Positions 51,166 through 59,899 of a DNA stretch of 64,000 nt are shown here, one piece after another. The notes below the pieces were generated by a model. It searched no databases, was not told the origin of the DNA, and saw only the letters and a program-made list of their open reading frames with translations. The stretch spans positions 310,001 through 374,000 of the forward strand of contig NZ_FRCS01000006.1 of assembly GCF_900143005.1 (NCBI RefSeq), written 5' to 3'. The translations under genes were made by a program, and so were the position numbers. This DNA comes from Cryptosporangium aurantiacum (GTDB taxonomy: Bacteria; Actinomycetota; Actinomycetes; Mycobacteriales; Cryptosporangiaceae). The first letter of the stretch is position 1. Each line of letters opens with the position of its first letter.

Positions 51166-52549
51166 CGTTCTCGACCTTCTCCAGGTTCAGGATGCCGTCG
51201 AGGAGGTCGTCGATCCGGCCCGCGGGCAGCACGCCGTCGGCGTTCGCCCGGAACTTCTCGACCAGCTCGTCGGTACTCAGGCGGATCGAGGGGTCGGCCG
51301 ACGGGGTGCCCTTCGGGTGCGTGCGGCTCGCGCTGAAAGTGGTTCCCCGGGCGTCGACCTCGACTCTTGTCGGGCGGGCGGACGGATCGGCGCTCAGTGT
51401 GGCCACGTAGTCGGGGTGCGGCGCGAAGCTCACCTTTTCCATCAGCCCCACCACCGACGGGTTCCGCAGCGTCTCGGGCAGCTGCCAGGCCTTCCCCGGC
51501 GGGATCCGGTGCGCGCTGACGGCCAGGCCGTGCCGGATGCTGAACTGCGCCTGGTGCGGCCGGTCGACGGTGGTGCTGAGCCACACCGGCAGCTCGACCC
51601 ACGCTTCGCCCCAGCAGCGGATCGCGTCGATCTCGTCCGGCCGGAGGTCGTTCGCCGTGACGATCTCGGTGAGCGCGTCGAACGGGCCGTGTGTGACCCG
51701 GCAGTGCGGGTACGGCTTGTAGCTGTGGTGGGCCGGGAACAGCCAGTCGACGCCGAGCCCTTCGGTGAGAGCCCCCGGTTCCCAGCGCTCGCTCCCGATG
51801 AAGCGACGGTAGCCGTACTCGGCGTCGTCGAGGATCGTCCGGTCGCCGGTGTGCCCGTCCTCGGCCGAGAACGCCGCCGTCATCCCGGCCTGCGCCACCG
51901 GCCCGGCCATCGAGTACTTGATCGTCGAGTTGGGGACGTTCATCATCCACGTCCGGTAGGAGTTCACCGGCGTGATCGCGCCGGCGATGCCGATCGCGTC
52001 GGCCAGCACCTCGCGGTCCTGGCCCAGGATCAGCCCGGCTGCCGCGGCCGCGCCGAAGACCGCGGAGGTGAACCCGAGCACCGTCGCCACCTGGATCTCG
52101 GTGCCGGTCACGGTGCGGGTGTAGTCCATGGCGCGGCTGAAGCGGTAGCTCATCTCGTGCGATACGGCGATCGCCTCGAGCACCCGGGCACCGCTCGCGC
52201 CCCGCTCCTCGGCCAGCGCCAGGGCGCCGGGAAGCACATACGGCGCGACGTGCCCGGGCGGCAACACCGCGTCGAAGTCGAGCGCGTTGATGCTCTCGGC
52301 GTTGGCGAACGCCGCGGCGAACGGGGTGGTGCGGTCCGCGACGCCGAAGATCGTGGCGTCACCTCGACCGCCCATCCGCCGGGCAACCTTGATACCGATC
52401 CTGCCCTTGTCGACGTCGATGCCTGCGAGGGCACAGCCCACCGAGTCGAGTAGCACTCGTTTGCTGTCCTCGACGACGTCCGGGGGTGGTGCTTCGAGAC
52501 TGACGTCAGCGGCGAAATCAGCCAGCTGTTCGACCGTCGTTCGCGCCAT
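51125..52549 (-). CDS. MmgE/PrpD-family protein
   Basis: 474 aa from the ATG at 52549, with GGGAGGTG as ribosome site. All-helical N-terminal domain (LADFAADVSLEAPPPDVVED, DAVLPPGHVAPYVLPGALAL) and the typical central YKPYPHCRVTHGPFDA. Family members are 2-methylcitrate dehydratase, cis-aconitate decarboxylase (which makes itaconate) and iminodisuccinate epimerase. It is coregulated with the aldehyde dehydrogenase through site C and converges on the CoA-transferase. Its placement in a C5-dicarboxylate-like gene set suggests a dehydratase or isomerase on such acids. Confidence 0.88.
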   Translation of the reverse strand: MARTTVEQLADFAADVSLEAPPPDVVEDSKRVLLDSVGCALAGIDVDKGRIGIKVARRMGGRGDATIFGVADRTTPFAAAFANAESINALDFDAVLPPGHVAPYVLPGALALAEERGASGARVLEAIAVSHEMSYRFSRAMDYTRTVTGTEIQVATVLGFTSAVFGAAAAAGLILGQDREVLADAIGIAGAITPVNSYRTWMMNVPNSTIKYSMAGPVAQAGMTAAFSAEDGHTGDRTILDDAEYGYRRFIGSERWEPGALTEGLGVDWLFPAHHSYKPYPHCRVTHGPFDALTEIVTANDLRPDEIDAIRCWGEAWVELPVWLSTTVDRPHQAQFSIRHGLAVSAHRIPPGKAWQLPETLRNPSVVGLMEKVSFAPHPDYVATLSADPSARPTRVEVDARGTTFSASRTHPKGTPSADPSIRLSTDELVEKFRANADGVLPAGRIDDLLDGILNLEKVENVSALLARTAPPRR

Positions 52550-52572
52550 GAGGGCACCTCCCAAGCACTAAG

Positions 52573-52586
52573 CTTAATATATTATG
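52573..52586. promoter_or_regulatory. AT-rich palindrome site C
   Basis: CTTAATATATTATG differs from the perfect site B at one base. It lies in the 53-bp divergent region between the MmgE/PrpD start (23 bases away) and the aldehyde dehydrogenase start (16 bases), so it must overlap both core promoters. Confidence 0.7.
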
Positions 52587-52602
52587 TTGGAAAGAGTCGA
52601 CG

Positions 52603-54090
52603 GTGGCCGAGGTGCTCATGGTCTGGACTGGTCAATTCGACAAGCTCTTCCTCGGGGGCGAGTGGGTCGCCCCGAACGGCGACGACCGAATCGACGTGCG
52701 GTTCCCGGGCACCGAAGAGGTATTCGCCACCGTCCCGTCGGCGACACGCGGCGACGTCGACCGCGCGGTCGCCGCCGCCCGCGCGGCGTTCGACACCGGC
52801 CCGTGGCCCAAGCTATCGGTGGGTGAGCGGCTCGGCGTCCTCCACAGGTTCCGCGAGCTCTACACCGCGCATCTCGACACGATGGCGGAGCTCATCACCG
52901 AGGAGATGGGCTGTCCGAGCCGGACCGCTCGTGCCGTTCAGGCGCAGGCTCCACAGCTTCTTCTCGAGGGCTACCTCGAGGTGGCCGAGAGCTACCCGTT
53001 CCGTGACCTGCGCGTGGCGAGCACCGGCACCGCGCTGGTCACCCGCGAACCGGTCGGCGTCGTCGCCGCGATCGTGCCGTGGAACGTGCCGCAGAGCGTC
53101 ATCATGCAGAAGCTCGCGCCGTCCTTGATCACCGGCTGCACGGTCGTTCTCAAGCCCGCACCCGAGACTCCCCTGGACTCCTATTTGCTGGCGGAGCTGC
53201 TCCAGCAGGCCGGCGTCCCGGACGGTGTGGTCAACGTCGTCCCCGCCGACCGGGAGGTCAGCGAGTATCTCGTCGCGCACCGCGGCGTCGACAAAGTGTC
53301 GTTCACCGGTTCCACCGCGGCCGGCCGGCGCATCGCCGCCGTCTGCGGCGGCGACCTCCGCCGGGTGACGCTCGAGCTCGGAGGGAAGTCCGCCGCGGTG
53401 TTCCTCGACGACGCCGACCTCGACACCGCAGTCGAATCGCTGCGGCTGCTCTCGTTCCGCAACAGCGGCCAGGTCTGCAGCCTCAAGACGCGGCTCGTCG
53501 TCTCCCGCCGCCGCGAACCGGAGCTCCTCGAACGGCTGGCCGCCCTGGTCGAGTCGATGCCGGTCGGCGACCCGCACGACCCCGAGACCCAGATCGGGCC
53601 GATGGTCAACGCCCGTCAGCGCGACATCGTCAACAACTACATCGCGGTCGGTCAGCAGCAGGGCGCCCGGGCCGTCGTCGGCGGGGGCACCGCGGACTTC
53701 GACCGGGGCTACTTCGTCCAGCCGACGGTCTTCACCGACGTCCGTCCCGAACACCGCATCGCCCAAGAGGAGATCTTCGGCCCGGTGCTGGCGGTCCTCC
53801 GCTACGACACCGAAGACGAGGCGATCGCGATCGCGAACGACTCGCCGTACGGGCTCAGCGGTGCGGTGTTCACCACCGATCTCGAGCACGGCCTGGCTGT
53901 CGCCGGCCGGATCCGCACCGGCACGGTCGAACTGAACGGCAGCCCGATCGGCACCCATGCGCCGGTCGGCGGCTTCAAGAGCAGCGGCATCGGACGCGAA
54001 CAGGGCTACGAAGGGTTCGACTCCTACACCGAGACCCGCTCGATCGGGCTGCCGCCCACCTTCGCCGACACCACTCTGGAGACTCGATGA
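52603..54090 (+). CDS. aldehyde dehydrogenase
   Basis: 495 aa from the GTG at 52603, with GGAAAGAG at 52589-52596 as ribosome site. NAD-dependent superfamily: PWNVPQSVIMQKLAPSL, FTGSTAAGR, general base Glu258 (LELGGKSA) and nucleophile Cys292 (SGQVCSLKT), all intact. It oxidises an aldehyde to an acid, which could then enter through the CoA ligase or transferase. Its stop overlaps the next start (ATGA). Substrate unknown. Confidence 0.92.
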   Translation: MAEVLMVWTGQFDKLFLGGEWVAPNGDDRIDVRFPGTEEVFATVPSATRGDVDRAVAAARAAFDTGPWPKLSVGERLGVLHRFRELYTAHLDTMAELITEEMGCPSRTARAVQAQAPQLLLEGYLEVAESYPFRDLRVASTGTALVTREPVGVVAAIVPWNVPQSVIMQKLAPSLITGCTVVLKPAPETPLDSYLLAELLQQAGVPDGVVNVVPADREVSEYLVAHRGVDKVSFTGSTAAGRRIAAVCGGDLRRVTLELGGKSAAVFLDDADLDTAVESLRLLSFRNSGQVCSLKTRLVVSRRREPELLERLAALVESMPVGDPHDPETQIGPMVNARQRDIVNNYIAVGQQQGARAVVGGGTADFDRGYFVQPTVFTDVRPEHRIAQEEIFGPVLAVLRYDTEDEAIAIANDSPYGLSGAVFTTDLEHGLAVAGRIRTGTVELNGSPIGTHAPVGGFKSSGIGREQGYEGFDSYTETRSIGLPPTFADTTLETR

Positions 54091-54404
54091 CGCAGGATCA
54101 CCCGCGCAGCTACGCCGAGAACGTGCCCAAGCTGGCCGAACTCGGCCGGGACGTGCTCTTCGGCGACGTCTGGGAGCGGCCTGAGCTGAGCAAGCGCGAC
54201 CGCAGCCTGATCACGGTCGCTGCCTTGGTCGCCCTGTGCCGGCCCCAGCAGATGCCGTTCCACCTGGGGCGGGCGCTCGACAACGGCGTGACCCCGACCG
54301 AGCTCGCGGAGCTGATCACCCACCTGGCGTTCTACGCCGGTTGGCCGAGCGCGGTCACCGCGGCCGACGTGCTGGGCGAGGTCTTCACAGAGCGCGGGAT
54401 CTGA
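54087..54404 (+). CDS. carboxymuconolactone decarboxylase-family protein
   Basis: 105 aa, ATG at 54087 overlapping the aldehyde dehydrogenase stop. Small helical AhpD/CMD fold (LSKRDRSLITVAALVALCRP, MPFHLGRALDNGVTPTELAE, AGWPSAVTAADV). The CxxC pair of AhpD peroxidases is absent, so a decarboxylase, hydrolase or lactone-related role is more likely than peroxide reduction. Second and last gene of the plus-strand unit from site C. It converges on the LLM monooxygenase gene with a 20-bp overlap. Confidence 0.85.
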   Translation: MTQDHPRSYAENVPKLAELGRDVLFGDVWERPELSKRDRSLITVAALVALCRPQQMPFHLGRALDNGVTPTELAELITHLAFYAGWPSAVTAADVLGEVFTERGI

Positions 54405-55215
54405 TCTCCGCGAGCGCCTCGACCTGTGCGGGGTCCAGGGCGTAGCAGTAGAGCACCAGCTCGTCGGCGCCGAAGTCGCGATAAGCGGCGACGGTGTCGA
54501 TGAGTTCGGCCGGGTCGCTCACCGGATCGCCCATCCCCGGGCGGCCGGTGAACGCGTAGTAGTCCGCCACGGCTCGCCGCGCCGCGTCGACCGTCTCCGG
54601 TGGGCCGATCGCGACGTTGAGCTGGCACACCAGCCGGGGCTGCCCATCCCGCCCTGCGGCGGCCCACTCCTCGTGCACCGCCGCCACCAGCCTGGCAGCC
54701 GACGCGAGCGGCACCGAGCAGACGTACCCGTCGGCGTGCTGCGCCACCCGGCGCAGCGCCGGCCGCGCGAAGCCGCCGAGGAGGATCGACGGGCCGCCGG
54801 CCGTACGGGGCCGAGGCCCGACGGTGGTGCCCCGCCATGCCTCCCGCAACGCGCGGAGTTGCTCGTCGAACCGGATTCCCCGCTGCCTGATCGGTGTACC
54901 GGCTGCCTCGTGGTCGTCTTCACGGCTCCCGAGGCCGAGGCCGAGGACGAAGCGACCCCCGGACATCCGATCGAGCGTGGCGACCTGCTTGGCGAGCAGC
55001 GCGGTCTGCCGGAGAGGACCGAGCAGCACCTGGGTCTGCAACCGGATGGCCGTGGTGGCCCCCGCGAGGACCGCCAGCGCAGTCAACGGCTCGGGGTTGT
55101 CGAACGCGAGACGATCCAGCAAGGCCAGGCTGGCGAAGCGATGAGTTTCCGCCGCCCGCGCCCAGTCGAGCAGCCGCGCCGGGTCACCGAGGGGCAGGCC
55201 GAGTCCGATGTCCAT
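54385..55215 (-). CDS. LLM-class (luciferase-like) flavin/F420-dependent oxidoreductase
   Basis: 276 aa, ATG at 55215. TIM barrel of bacterial luciferase type: IGLGLPLGDPARLLDWARAA, RLQTQVLLGPLRQTALLAKQ, FVLGLGLGSREDD (phosphate-binding loop) and ILLGGFARPALRRVAQHADG. It is shorter than full two-component monooxygenases and may use F420 or FMN. It could perform a Baeyer-Villiger-type or hydroxylating oxidation, or an F420-linked hydride transfer. Last gene of the minus-strand operon that begins at site D. Confidence 0.87.
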   Translation of the reverse strand: MDIGLGLPLGDPARLLDWARAAETHRFASLALLDRLAFDNPEPLTALAVLAGATTAIRLQTQVLLGPLRQTALLAKQVATLDRMSGGRFVLGLGLGSREDDHEAAGTPIRQRGIRFDEQLRALREAWRGTTVGPRPRTAGGPSILLGGFARPALRRVAQHADGYVCSVPLASAARLVAAVHEEWAAAGRDGQPRLVCQLNVAIGPPETVDAARRAVADYYAFTGRPGMGDPVSDPAELIDTVAAYRDFGADELVLYCYALDPAQVEALAEIRSRAL

Positions 55216-55218
55216 GGG

Positions 55219-55974
55219 TCAGCACACCCAGCGGGCAGGACGTTTCTCCCGGAAAGACGCGATGCCTTCCTGCGCCTCCTCGGACGCGAACAACCGGGCC
55301 GACAGCCGCTGCATGTCCTCGCCGTCGGCATCGAGACGTCGCAGGACGGGGCGGGTGATCAGTGACTTGGTGGCGGCCAAGGCCTGCGGCGAGGCGTGGC
55401 GCAGCGAGTCCGCGATCGCGGTGATCTCGCGCTCCAGATCGTCCGTCGCGGCCGTGATGAGACCGCTCGTCGCGGCGACGGAGGCGTCGAAGAGATCGCC
55501 GGTGAGGAGGTAGCGGGCAGCGTCTCGTTCGCTCATCCGGGTGAGCGTGGTCATCGAGATGAGTGCGGCGGCGACACCCAGCCGTACCTCGGTGAAGGCG
55601 AACGTGGCCTTCGAACTCACGATCACGATGTCGCACGCCCCGACGATGCCGATCCCGCCCGCTCGGACGTGGCCGTCGATCCGCGCGACCACCGGTTTCG
55701 GTATCTCGACGAGTTGGCGTAGCAGCGCGAGCAGACGCTCGCTCCCTGCCTGCGGCCCGCCCTCCGACGCCTGCTCCTTCAGGTCGGCGCCGGCGCAGAA
55801 CGTCGACCCGGCGTGGGTCAGGACGAGAGCACGGACCTCCGGGTCGGCGCGGGCTCGCTTTAGGTGTGTGCTGAGCTCGTGGACCACCTGGGCCGAGAGT
55901 GCGTTGCGGTTGGCCGGCGAGTTGAGCGTGATCGTCGCGATCGCACGGTCGAATCGGTAGTCGACCAGGCTCAC
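55219..55974 (-). CDS. enoyl-CoA hydratase/isomerase
   Basis: 251 aa from the GTG at 55974 overlapping the SDR stop (GTGA). Crotonase motifs: NRNALSAQVV, GSTFCAGADLKEQ and the second oxyanion loop IDGHVRAGGIGIVGACDI. FTEVRLGVAAALIS carries a Glu at the place of the catalytic acid of hydratases. The SFREKRPARW tail is common in actinobacterial members. It lies 3 bp from the LLM gene. It acts on an enoyl-CoA of the same pathway. Confidence 0.88.
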   Translation of the reverse strand: MSLVDYRFDRAIATITLNSPANRNALSAQVVHELSTHLKRARADPEVRALVLTHAGSTFCAGADLKEQASEGGPQAGSERLLALLRQLVEIPKPVVARIDGHVRAGGIGIVGACDIVIVSSKATFAFTEVRLGVAAALISMTTLTRMSERDAARYLLTGDLFDASVAATSGLITAATDDLEREITAIADSLRHASPQALAATKSLITRPVLRRLDADGEDMQRLSARLFASEEAQEGIASFREKRPARWVC

Positions 55975-56723
55975 TGCCGGCCGCCGAACGACGGGATGCC
56001 GACGGTGTTGCCGCCGTCGACCGGCAGCACCGCTCCGACGACGAAGCTGGCGTCCTCCGAGAGCAGGAAGGCGATGGCCGCGGCGATCTCGTGCGGTTCT
56101 CCCTCGCGGCCGATCGGGTGCGACGCCCGGATCGCCTCGACGTTCGCCGGGTCTTCGAACATCGGCGCCGTCATCGGCGTGCGGATCATGCCGGGCGCCA
56201 CCGCGTTGACCCGGATCCCGCGCGGAGCGACCTCGAGGGCCATCGTCTGGGTCACCCCGACCACCCCGAACTTCGAGGCGACGTAGGCGAGCCGGTTGGG
56301 TACCGCGCGAATGCCGGCCGCCGAGGCCACGTTGACGATCGCACCTTGGCGGACGGTGCGCACGAACGCCTGGCACGTGTTGAGCGTCCCGGCGAGGTTG
56401 ACCGACAGCACCCGTTCCAGCTCGGCCGGCTCCAGATCGAAGATGCTGCTGACACCGCGGATCCCGGCGCTGTTCACCAGCCCGTACAGGTTGCCCAGCC
56501 GCTCGGCGGCCGCGATCAGCTCGGTCGCCTGGGACCGGTCAGCCACGTCGGTGGGGACGGCGTGCACCTGGTCGAGGTCGCCGACCGCCGCCTTCAAGCC
56601 CTCGGCACTCAGATCCGCGGCCACAACCGTGGCACCTTCATCGTGCAGCCGTCGCACGGTGGCGGCACCGATGCCGCTGGCCGCGCCGGTGACGATGATC
56701 GTCTTGTCTCCGAACCGTTCCAC
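55971..56723 (-). CDS. SDR-family dehydrogenase
   Basis: 250 aa from the GTG at 56723. Full SDR motif set: VTGAASGIGAATVRRL, NSAG, NVASAAG with the catalytic Ser and YVASK with Tyr and Lys. The AADLS after strand 2 (acidic residue) points to NAD. It probably oxidises an alcohol or hydroxyacyl-CoA. It sits between the cupin and hydratase genes without gaps. Confidence 0.9.
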   Translation of the reverse strand: MERFGDKTIIVTGAASGIGAATVRRLHDEGATVVAADLSAEGLKAAVGDLDQVHAVPTDVADRSQATELIAAAERLGNLYGLVNSAGIRGVSSIFDLEPAELERVLSVNLAGTLNTCQAFVRTVRQGAIVNVASAAGIRAVPNRLAYVASKFGVVGVTQTMALEVAPRGIRVNAVAPGMIRTPMTAPMFEDPANVEAIRASHPIGREGEPHEIAAAIAFLLSEDASFVVGAVLPVDGGNTVGIPSFGGRQ

Positions 56724-56724
56724 G

Positions 56725-57291
56725 TCAGCTCCTCCGTTCGGCGGCCAGCATCGTCGAGACGAGCGTGCAGGGGCGGTCGGAGCGATTGCTCCACGCGTGC
56801 CGGGTGCCGCGTTGCACGATGCAGTCCCCGGTCCGCAGCAGCGTCTCGCCCTCGTCCATCACCATCCAGATCTCCCCGTCGAGGACCGTGACGACGTCGA
56901 CGGTGTCGGTGCGGTGCATCCCGGGCACGGCCCGGGCGGGAGCCCCGTCGCCCGGGCCGTCGTCGCCCTGCTCCCCGTAGATCGCCGTCGCCGCGGCCTC
57001 GTACTCGGCCGTGGCGGCGGCGTCGACGTCCTTGTCCGGCGGGAAGATCGCGACCCGGACGCACACTCCGCCACCGACCGGCGGACGCAACGACTCGTCG
57101 CCGTCGTCGTGCGAGTCGTCATCCACCTGCGCGGGTAGCGACTTCGTCTGCCACAGGTCCATGATCACGGTCCCGGTGGGACGGCGAACCCACGTGGGAG
57201 TCGGGGTGTCGCTCACGATCACCGATCGGTTCTGCTCGTCGGTGCCGGTGACGATGAGGCGTGCCAGCTGAGGCGGATCTTCGGGTGGCAT
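56725..57291 (-). CDS. cupin-domain protein
   Basis: 188 aa, ATG at 57291. The conserved barrel is at the C-terminal end: PGMHRTDTVDVVTVLDGEIWM (with His and Asp where metal ligands occur), then DCIVQRGTRHAWSNRSDRPC. The N-terminal 80 residues are an extension with an acidic insert (DDDSHDDGDE). Similar proteins stand next to SDRs and may be dioxygenases, isomerases or sensors. Only the fold can be given with confidence. Confidence 0.82.
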   Translation of the reverse strand: MPPEDPPQLARLIVTGTDEQNRSVIVSDTPTPTWVRRPTGTVIMDLWQTKSLPAQVDDDSHDDGDESLRPPVGGGVCVRVAIFPPDKDVDAAATAEYEAAATAIYGEQGDDGPGDGAPARAVPGMHRTDTVDVVTVLDGEIWMVMDEGETLLRTGDCIVQRGTRHAWSNRSDRPCTLVSTMLAAERRS

Positions 57292-57312
57292 GGCGGCCTT
57301 TCGAAAAGGAAC

Positions 57313-58359
57313 TCAGGCGTTACGGAGGCTTTCTAGCTGGATGGCGCGGGCTTTTCGCTCCCGCGCGCGGGTGCTGAACGTCGCGATCGCGACGCTGATG
57401 ATCAGGGCCGCGCCGTTGAACATCTGGGTGACGCTGGCGGCGGCGCCCAGGAGCGTGAAGCCGTTGACGGCCACCGCGACGAGGAACAGGCCGAACATGG
57501 TTCCCCACACGTTGTAGTGCCCGGGGTTGATCGCGGTGCTTCCGAGGAACACCGCGGCGAGCGCCGGGAACAGGTACGAGATGGCGCTGGTGGAGTCGCC
57601 GCCGCCGTTGGACGACGTGAGCAACGCGCCGGCTATGCCCGCTAGCAGGCCCGAGAGCAAATAGGTGATCCCCACCGCACGCCGGGTACGGATGCCCGCC
57701 AGCTTCGCCGCGTTCTCGTTACTGCCGATGGCGGCCAGTTTGCGCCCGAACGGCGTCTGCGTGATGAAGTACCAGACGACCAGTGCCACGGCGAGCAGCA
57801 GCCAGAACGGCGCGGGGATACCGATGAACTTGTTGGTGATCCAGAGTGAGAAGTCCAGCGGAATGCCGTTGGCGATGGTCTCCCCCTCGGTATACAGGGC
57901 GAGCGCACCGGACCAGAAGATGTAGGTGCCCAGCGTCGCGATGAACGCGTCGAGGTTCAGCACCGCGATGAGGAAGGTGTTGACCGCGCCGGCGAGCACG
58001 CCCACGACCACCCCGATCACGAGGCTGAGCGCCACCGATTGGCCGTGCTCGGAGATCAGGCTGGCCACGGTCACGTTCGACACCCCGGCGATCGCCGCGA
58101 CCGACAGGTCGAAGTATCCGGCGATCAGCGGGATCACCATCGCCAGCGCGATCAGTCCGGTGACCGACTGGTTGGCCAGCACGTTCTGCAGGTTGACGAG
58201 CGTCCGGAAGTGCTCGCCGATGCCGGGCGTCACGAGGAACACGGCGATGAGCAGCACCAGGAAGATCGGTAGACCCGCGCGCTCGAGGTATCCCAACCGG
58301 GACTTGTGCGCGACCGCGGGGGGAGGTTGCTGTTCGGTCTGGACGACGGTGTCGGTCAT
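57313..58359 (-). CDS. ABC permease, RbsC-like
   Basis: 348 aa, ATG at 58359 overlapping the ATPase stop (ATGA). About ten hydrophobic segments, with the RbsC-type stretch GLIALAMVIPLIAGYFDLSVAAIAG (the G-x-DLS motif) and the C-terminal FNGAALIISVAIATF. It forms the homodimeric channel of a ribose/autoinducer-type importer with the next two genes. The pathway suggests the ligand need not be a sugar. Confidence 0.9.
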   Translation of the reverse strand: MTDTVVQTEQQPPPAVAHKSRLGYLERAGLPIFLVLLIAVFLVTPGIGEHFRTLVNLQNVLANQSVTGLIALAMVIPLIAGYFDLSVAAIAGVSNVTVASLISEHGQSVALSLVIGVVVGVLAGAVNTFLIAVLNLDAFIATLGTYIFWSGALALYTEGETIANGIPLDFSLWITNKFIGIPAPFWLLLAVALVVWYFITQTPFGRKLAAIGSNENAAKLAGIRTRRAVGITYLLSGLLAGIAGALLTSSNGGGDSTSAISYLFPALAAVFLGSTAINPGHYNVWGTMFGLFLVAVAVNGFTLLGAAASVTQMFNGAALIISVAIATFSTRARERKARAIQLESLRNA

Positions 58360-59897
58360 GATGGCTTCCCGCTCTGCGTGTGGACCAGTTCGTTGAGGCG
58401 GTGGGCGGTGAGCTCCTCGCCGGATACCTGGGCGATCAATCGCCCGTTGCGCAGCACGATCGCGCGGTCGACGAACTGCGCGAGCTCCTCTAGGTCGGAG
58501 GTGACCACCACGGCGGCGCCTCCGGCGACGGTCATGGTGCGGATGGCGCCGTAGATATCGGCTCTGGCGCCGACGTCCACACCTTGGCTGGGCTCGTCCA
58601 GCAGCAGCACCGACGCGTCCCGGCGCAGCCAGCGCGCGAGGATCGTCTTCTGCTGGTTCCCGCCGGAGAGCGTGCGCATCTCGACCGAACCCGACGGCGC
58701 CTTGATCCCGAAGCGGGCCCGGAGCGCGTCGCCGTCCTGGCGCATCTGCGCCCGGCGGAACCGCAGTCCGCGCCAGTACCGGTTGAGCACGCCGATATCC
58801 ATGTTGTCGTCCACGGTCATGTCCAGGAACGCGGCACCGCGGGCGCGGTCCTCAGGGATCATGACCACCCCGGCCTCGATCGTCGGGCCCATACCGCCGC
58901 GGAGTGGCCGGCCCGCGAGCGTCACCTCACCGGCGCTTCGCTCGAGGCCGCCGTAGATCGCGGTCAGCAGCTCGGTCCGTCCGGACCCGAGTAGCCCGGC
59001 CACTCCGAGGATCTCGCCGGCGCGAACCTCGAAACTCACGTCGATGACCGGGCCGGCGCTCAGCCCGGACACGGCCAGGATCGGTTCCCCGGCCGTGACC
59101 GTGGCTCGCTGTCCCCGGATCTCGTCCGCACGTCGGCCCAGGATCGACTCGATAAGCACCGCTTCGGTCAGCTCCGAGGTGCGGTGCTCGGCAAACACTT
59201 GCCCATCGCGCATCACGGTGACCCGGTCGGCCGCCGCCATGACCTCGTCCAGGCGGTGGCTGATGAAGACGATCGCGTGTCCCATCTCCGCGAGCCGGCG
59301 AGCAGTGGAGAGCAACAACCCCACTTCCGCCGCCGGAAGCGCGGCGGTCGGCTCGTCCAGCGCGACGATGCATCGATCGTCCTTGACGTCCTGCAACGCG
59401 GTCGCGATCGCAACCTGCGTCCGGACCGAGACCGGCAGATCACGCACCAGCGTGCCCGGGTCGACGTCGATCCGGAACCGCTCGATCAACTCTGACGCTC
59501 GGCGGCGGACCTCTCCCCACGCGATCCGCGTCGACTTGGCGGTGGGGTAGTGGCCGCCCAGAGCGATGTTCTCCGCGACGCTCAGATCCGGGTACAGCGG
59601 CGGATCCTGATGCACGACCCGGAAACCCAGCTCGTACGCGGCCCTCGCCGTCAACTCGGCGGCCGGGAGCTGACGCCCGTTGAACGTCAGCTCCCCCGCG
59701 TCCGCGGGCACGACCCCTGAGAGGATCTTGATCAGCGTCGACTTGCCGCACCCGTTCCCGCCGACCAGCGCGTGCACTTCCCCGAACCGGACCGTCAGGT
59801 CCACGTCCTTGAGCGCCTGCGTTCCGGGGAACACCTTCCGCAATGCCTGCACGGACAAGGCGGTAGCGGACTCGGTCTCGGTTCGGACAGCGCTCAT
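58356..59897 (-). CDS. ABC importer ATPase, RbsA-like (two nucleotide-binding domains)
   Basis: 513 aa. First domain: Walker A VGGNGCGKSTLIK, a signature region of variant sequence (VRDLPVSVRTQVAIA instead of LSGGQ, as usual for this class) and Walker B CIVALDEPTAALP. Second domain: degenerate Walker A VAGLLGSGRTEL, signature LSGGNQQKTILARWL and Walker B VLLLDEPSQGVD. The asymmetry is typical of RbsA/MglA proteins. It powers uptake through the RbsC-like permease. It ends overlapping the permease start, and is separated by 2 bases from the binding-protein gene. Confidence 0.93.
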   Translation of the reverse strand: MSAVRTETESATALSVQALRKVFPGTQALKDVDLTVRFGEVHALVGGNGCGKSTLIKILSGVVPADAGELTFNGRQLPAAELTARAAYELGFRVVHQDPPLYPDLSVAENIALGGHYPTAKSTRIAWGEVRRRASELIERFRIDVDPGTLVRDLPVSVRTQVAIATALQDVKDDRCIVALDEPTAALPAAEVGLLLSTARRLAEMGHAIVFISHRLDEVMAAADRVTVMRDGQVFAEHRTSELTEAVLIESILGRRADEIRGQRATVTAGEPILAVSGLSAGPVIDVSFEVRAGEILGVAGLLGSGRTELLTAIYGGLERSAGEVTLAGRPLRGGMGPTIEAGVVMIPEDRARGAAFLDMTVDDNMDIGVLNRYWRGLRFRRAQMRQDGDALRARFGIKAPSGSVEMRTLSGGNQQKTILARWLRRDASVLLLDEPSQGVDVGARADIYGAIRTMTVAGGAAVVVTSDLEELAQFVDRAIVLRNGRLIAQVSGEELTAHRLNELVHTQSGKPS

Positions 59898-59899
59898 CG

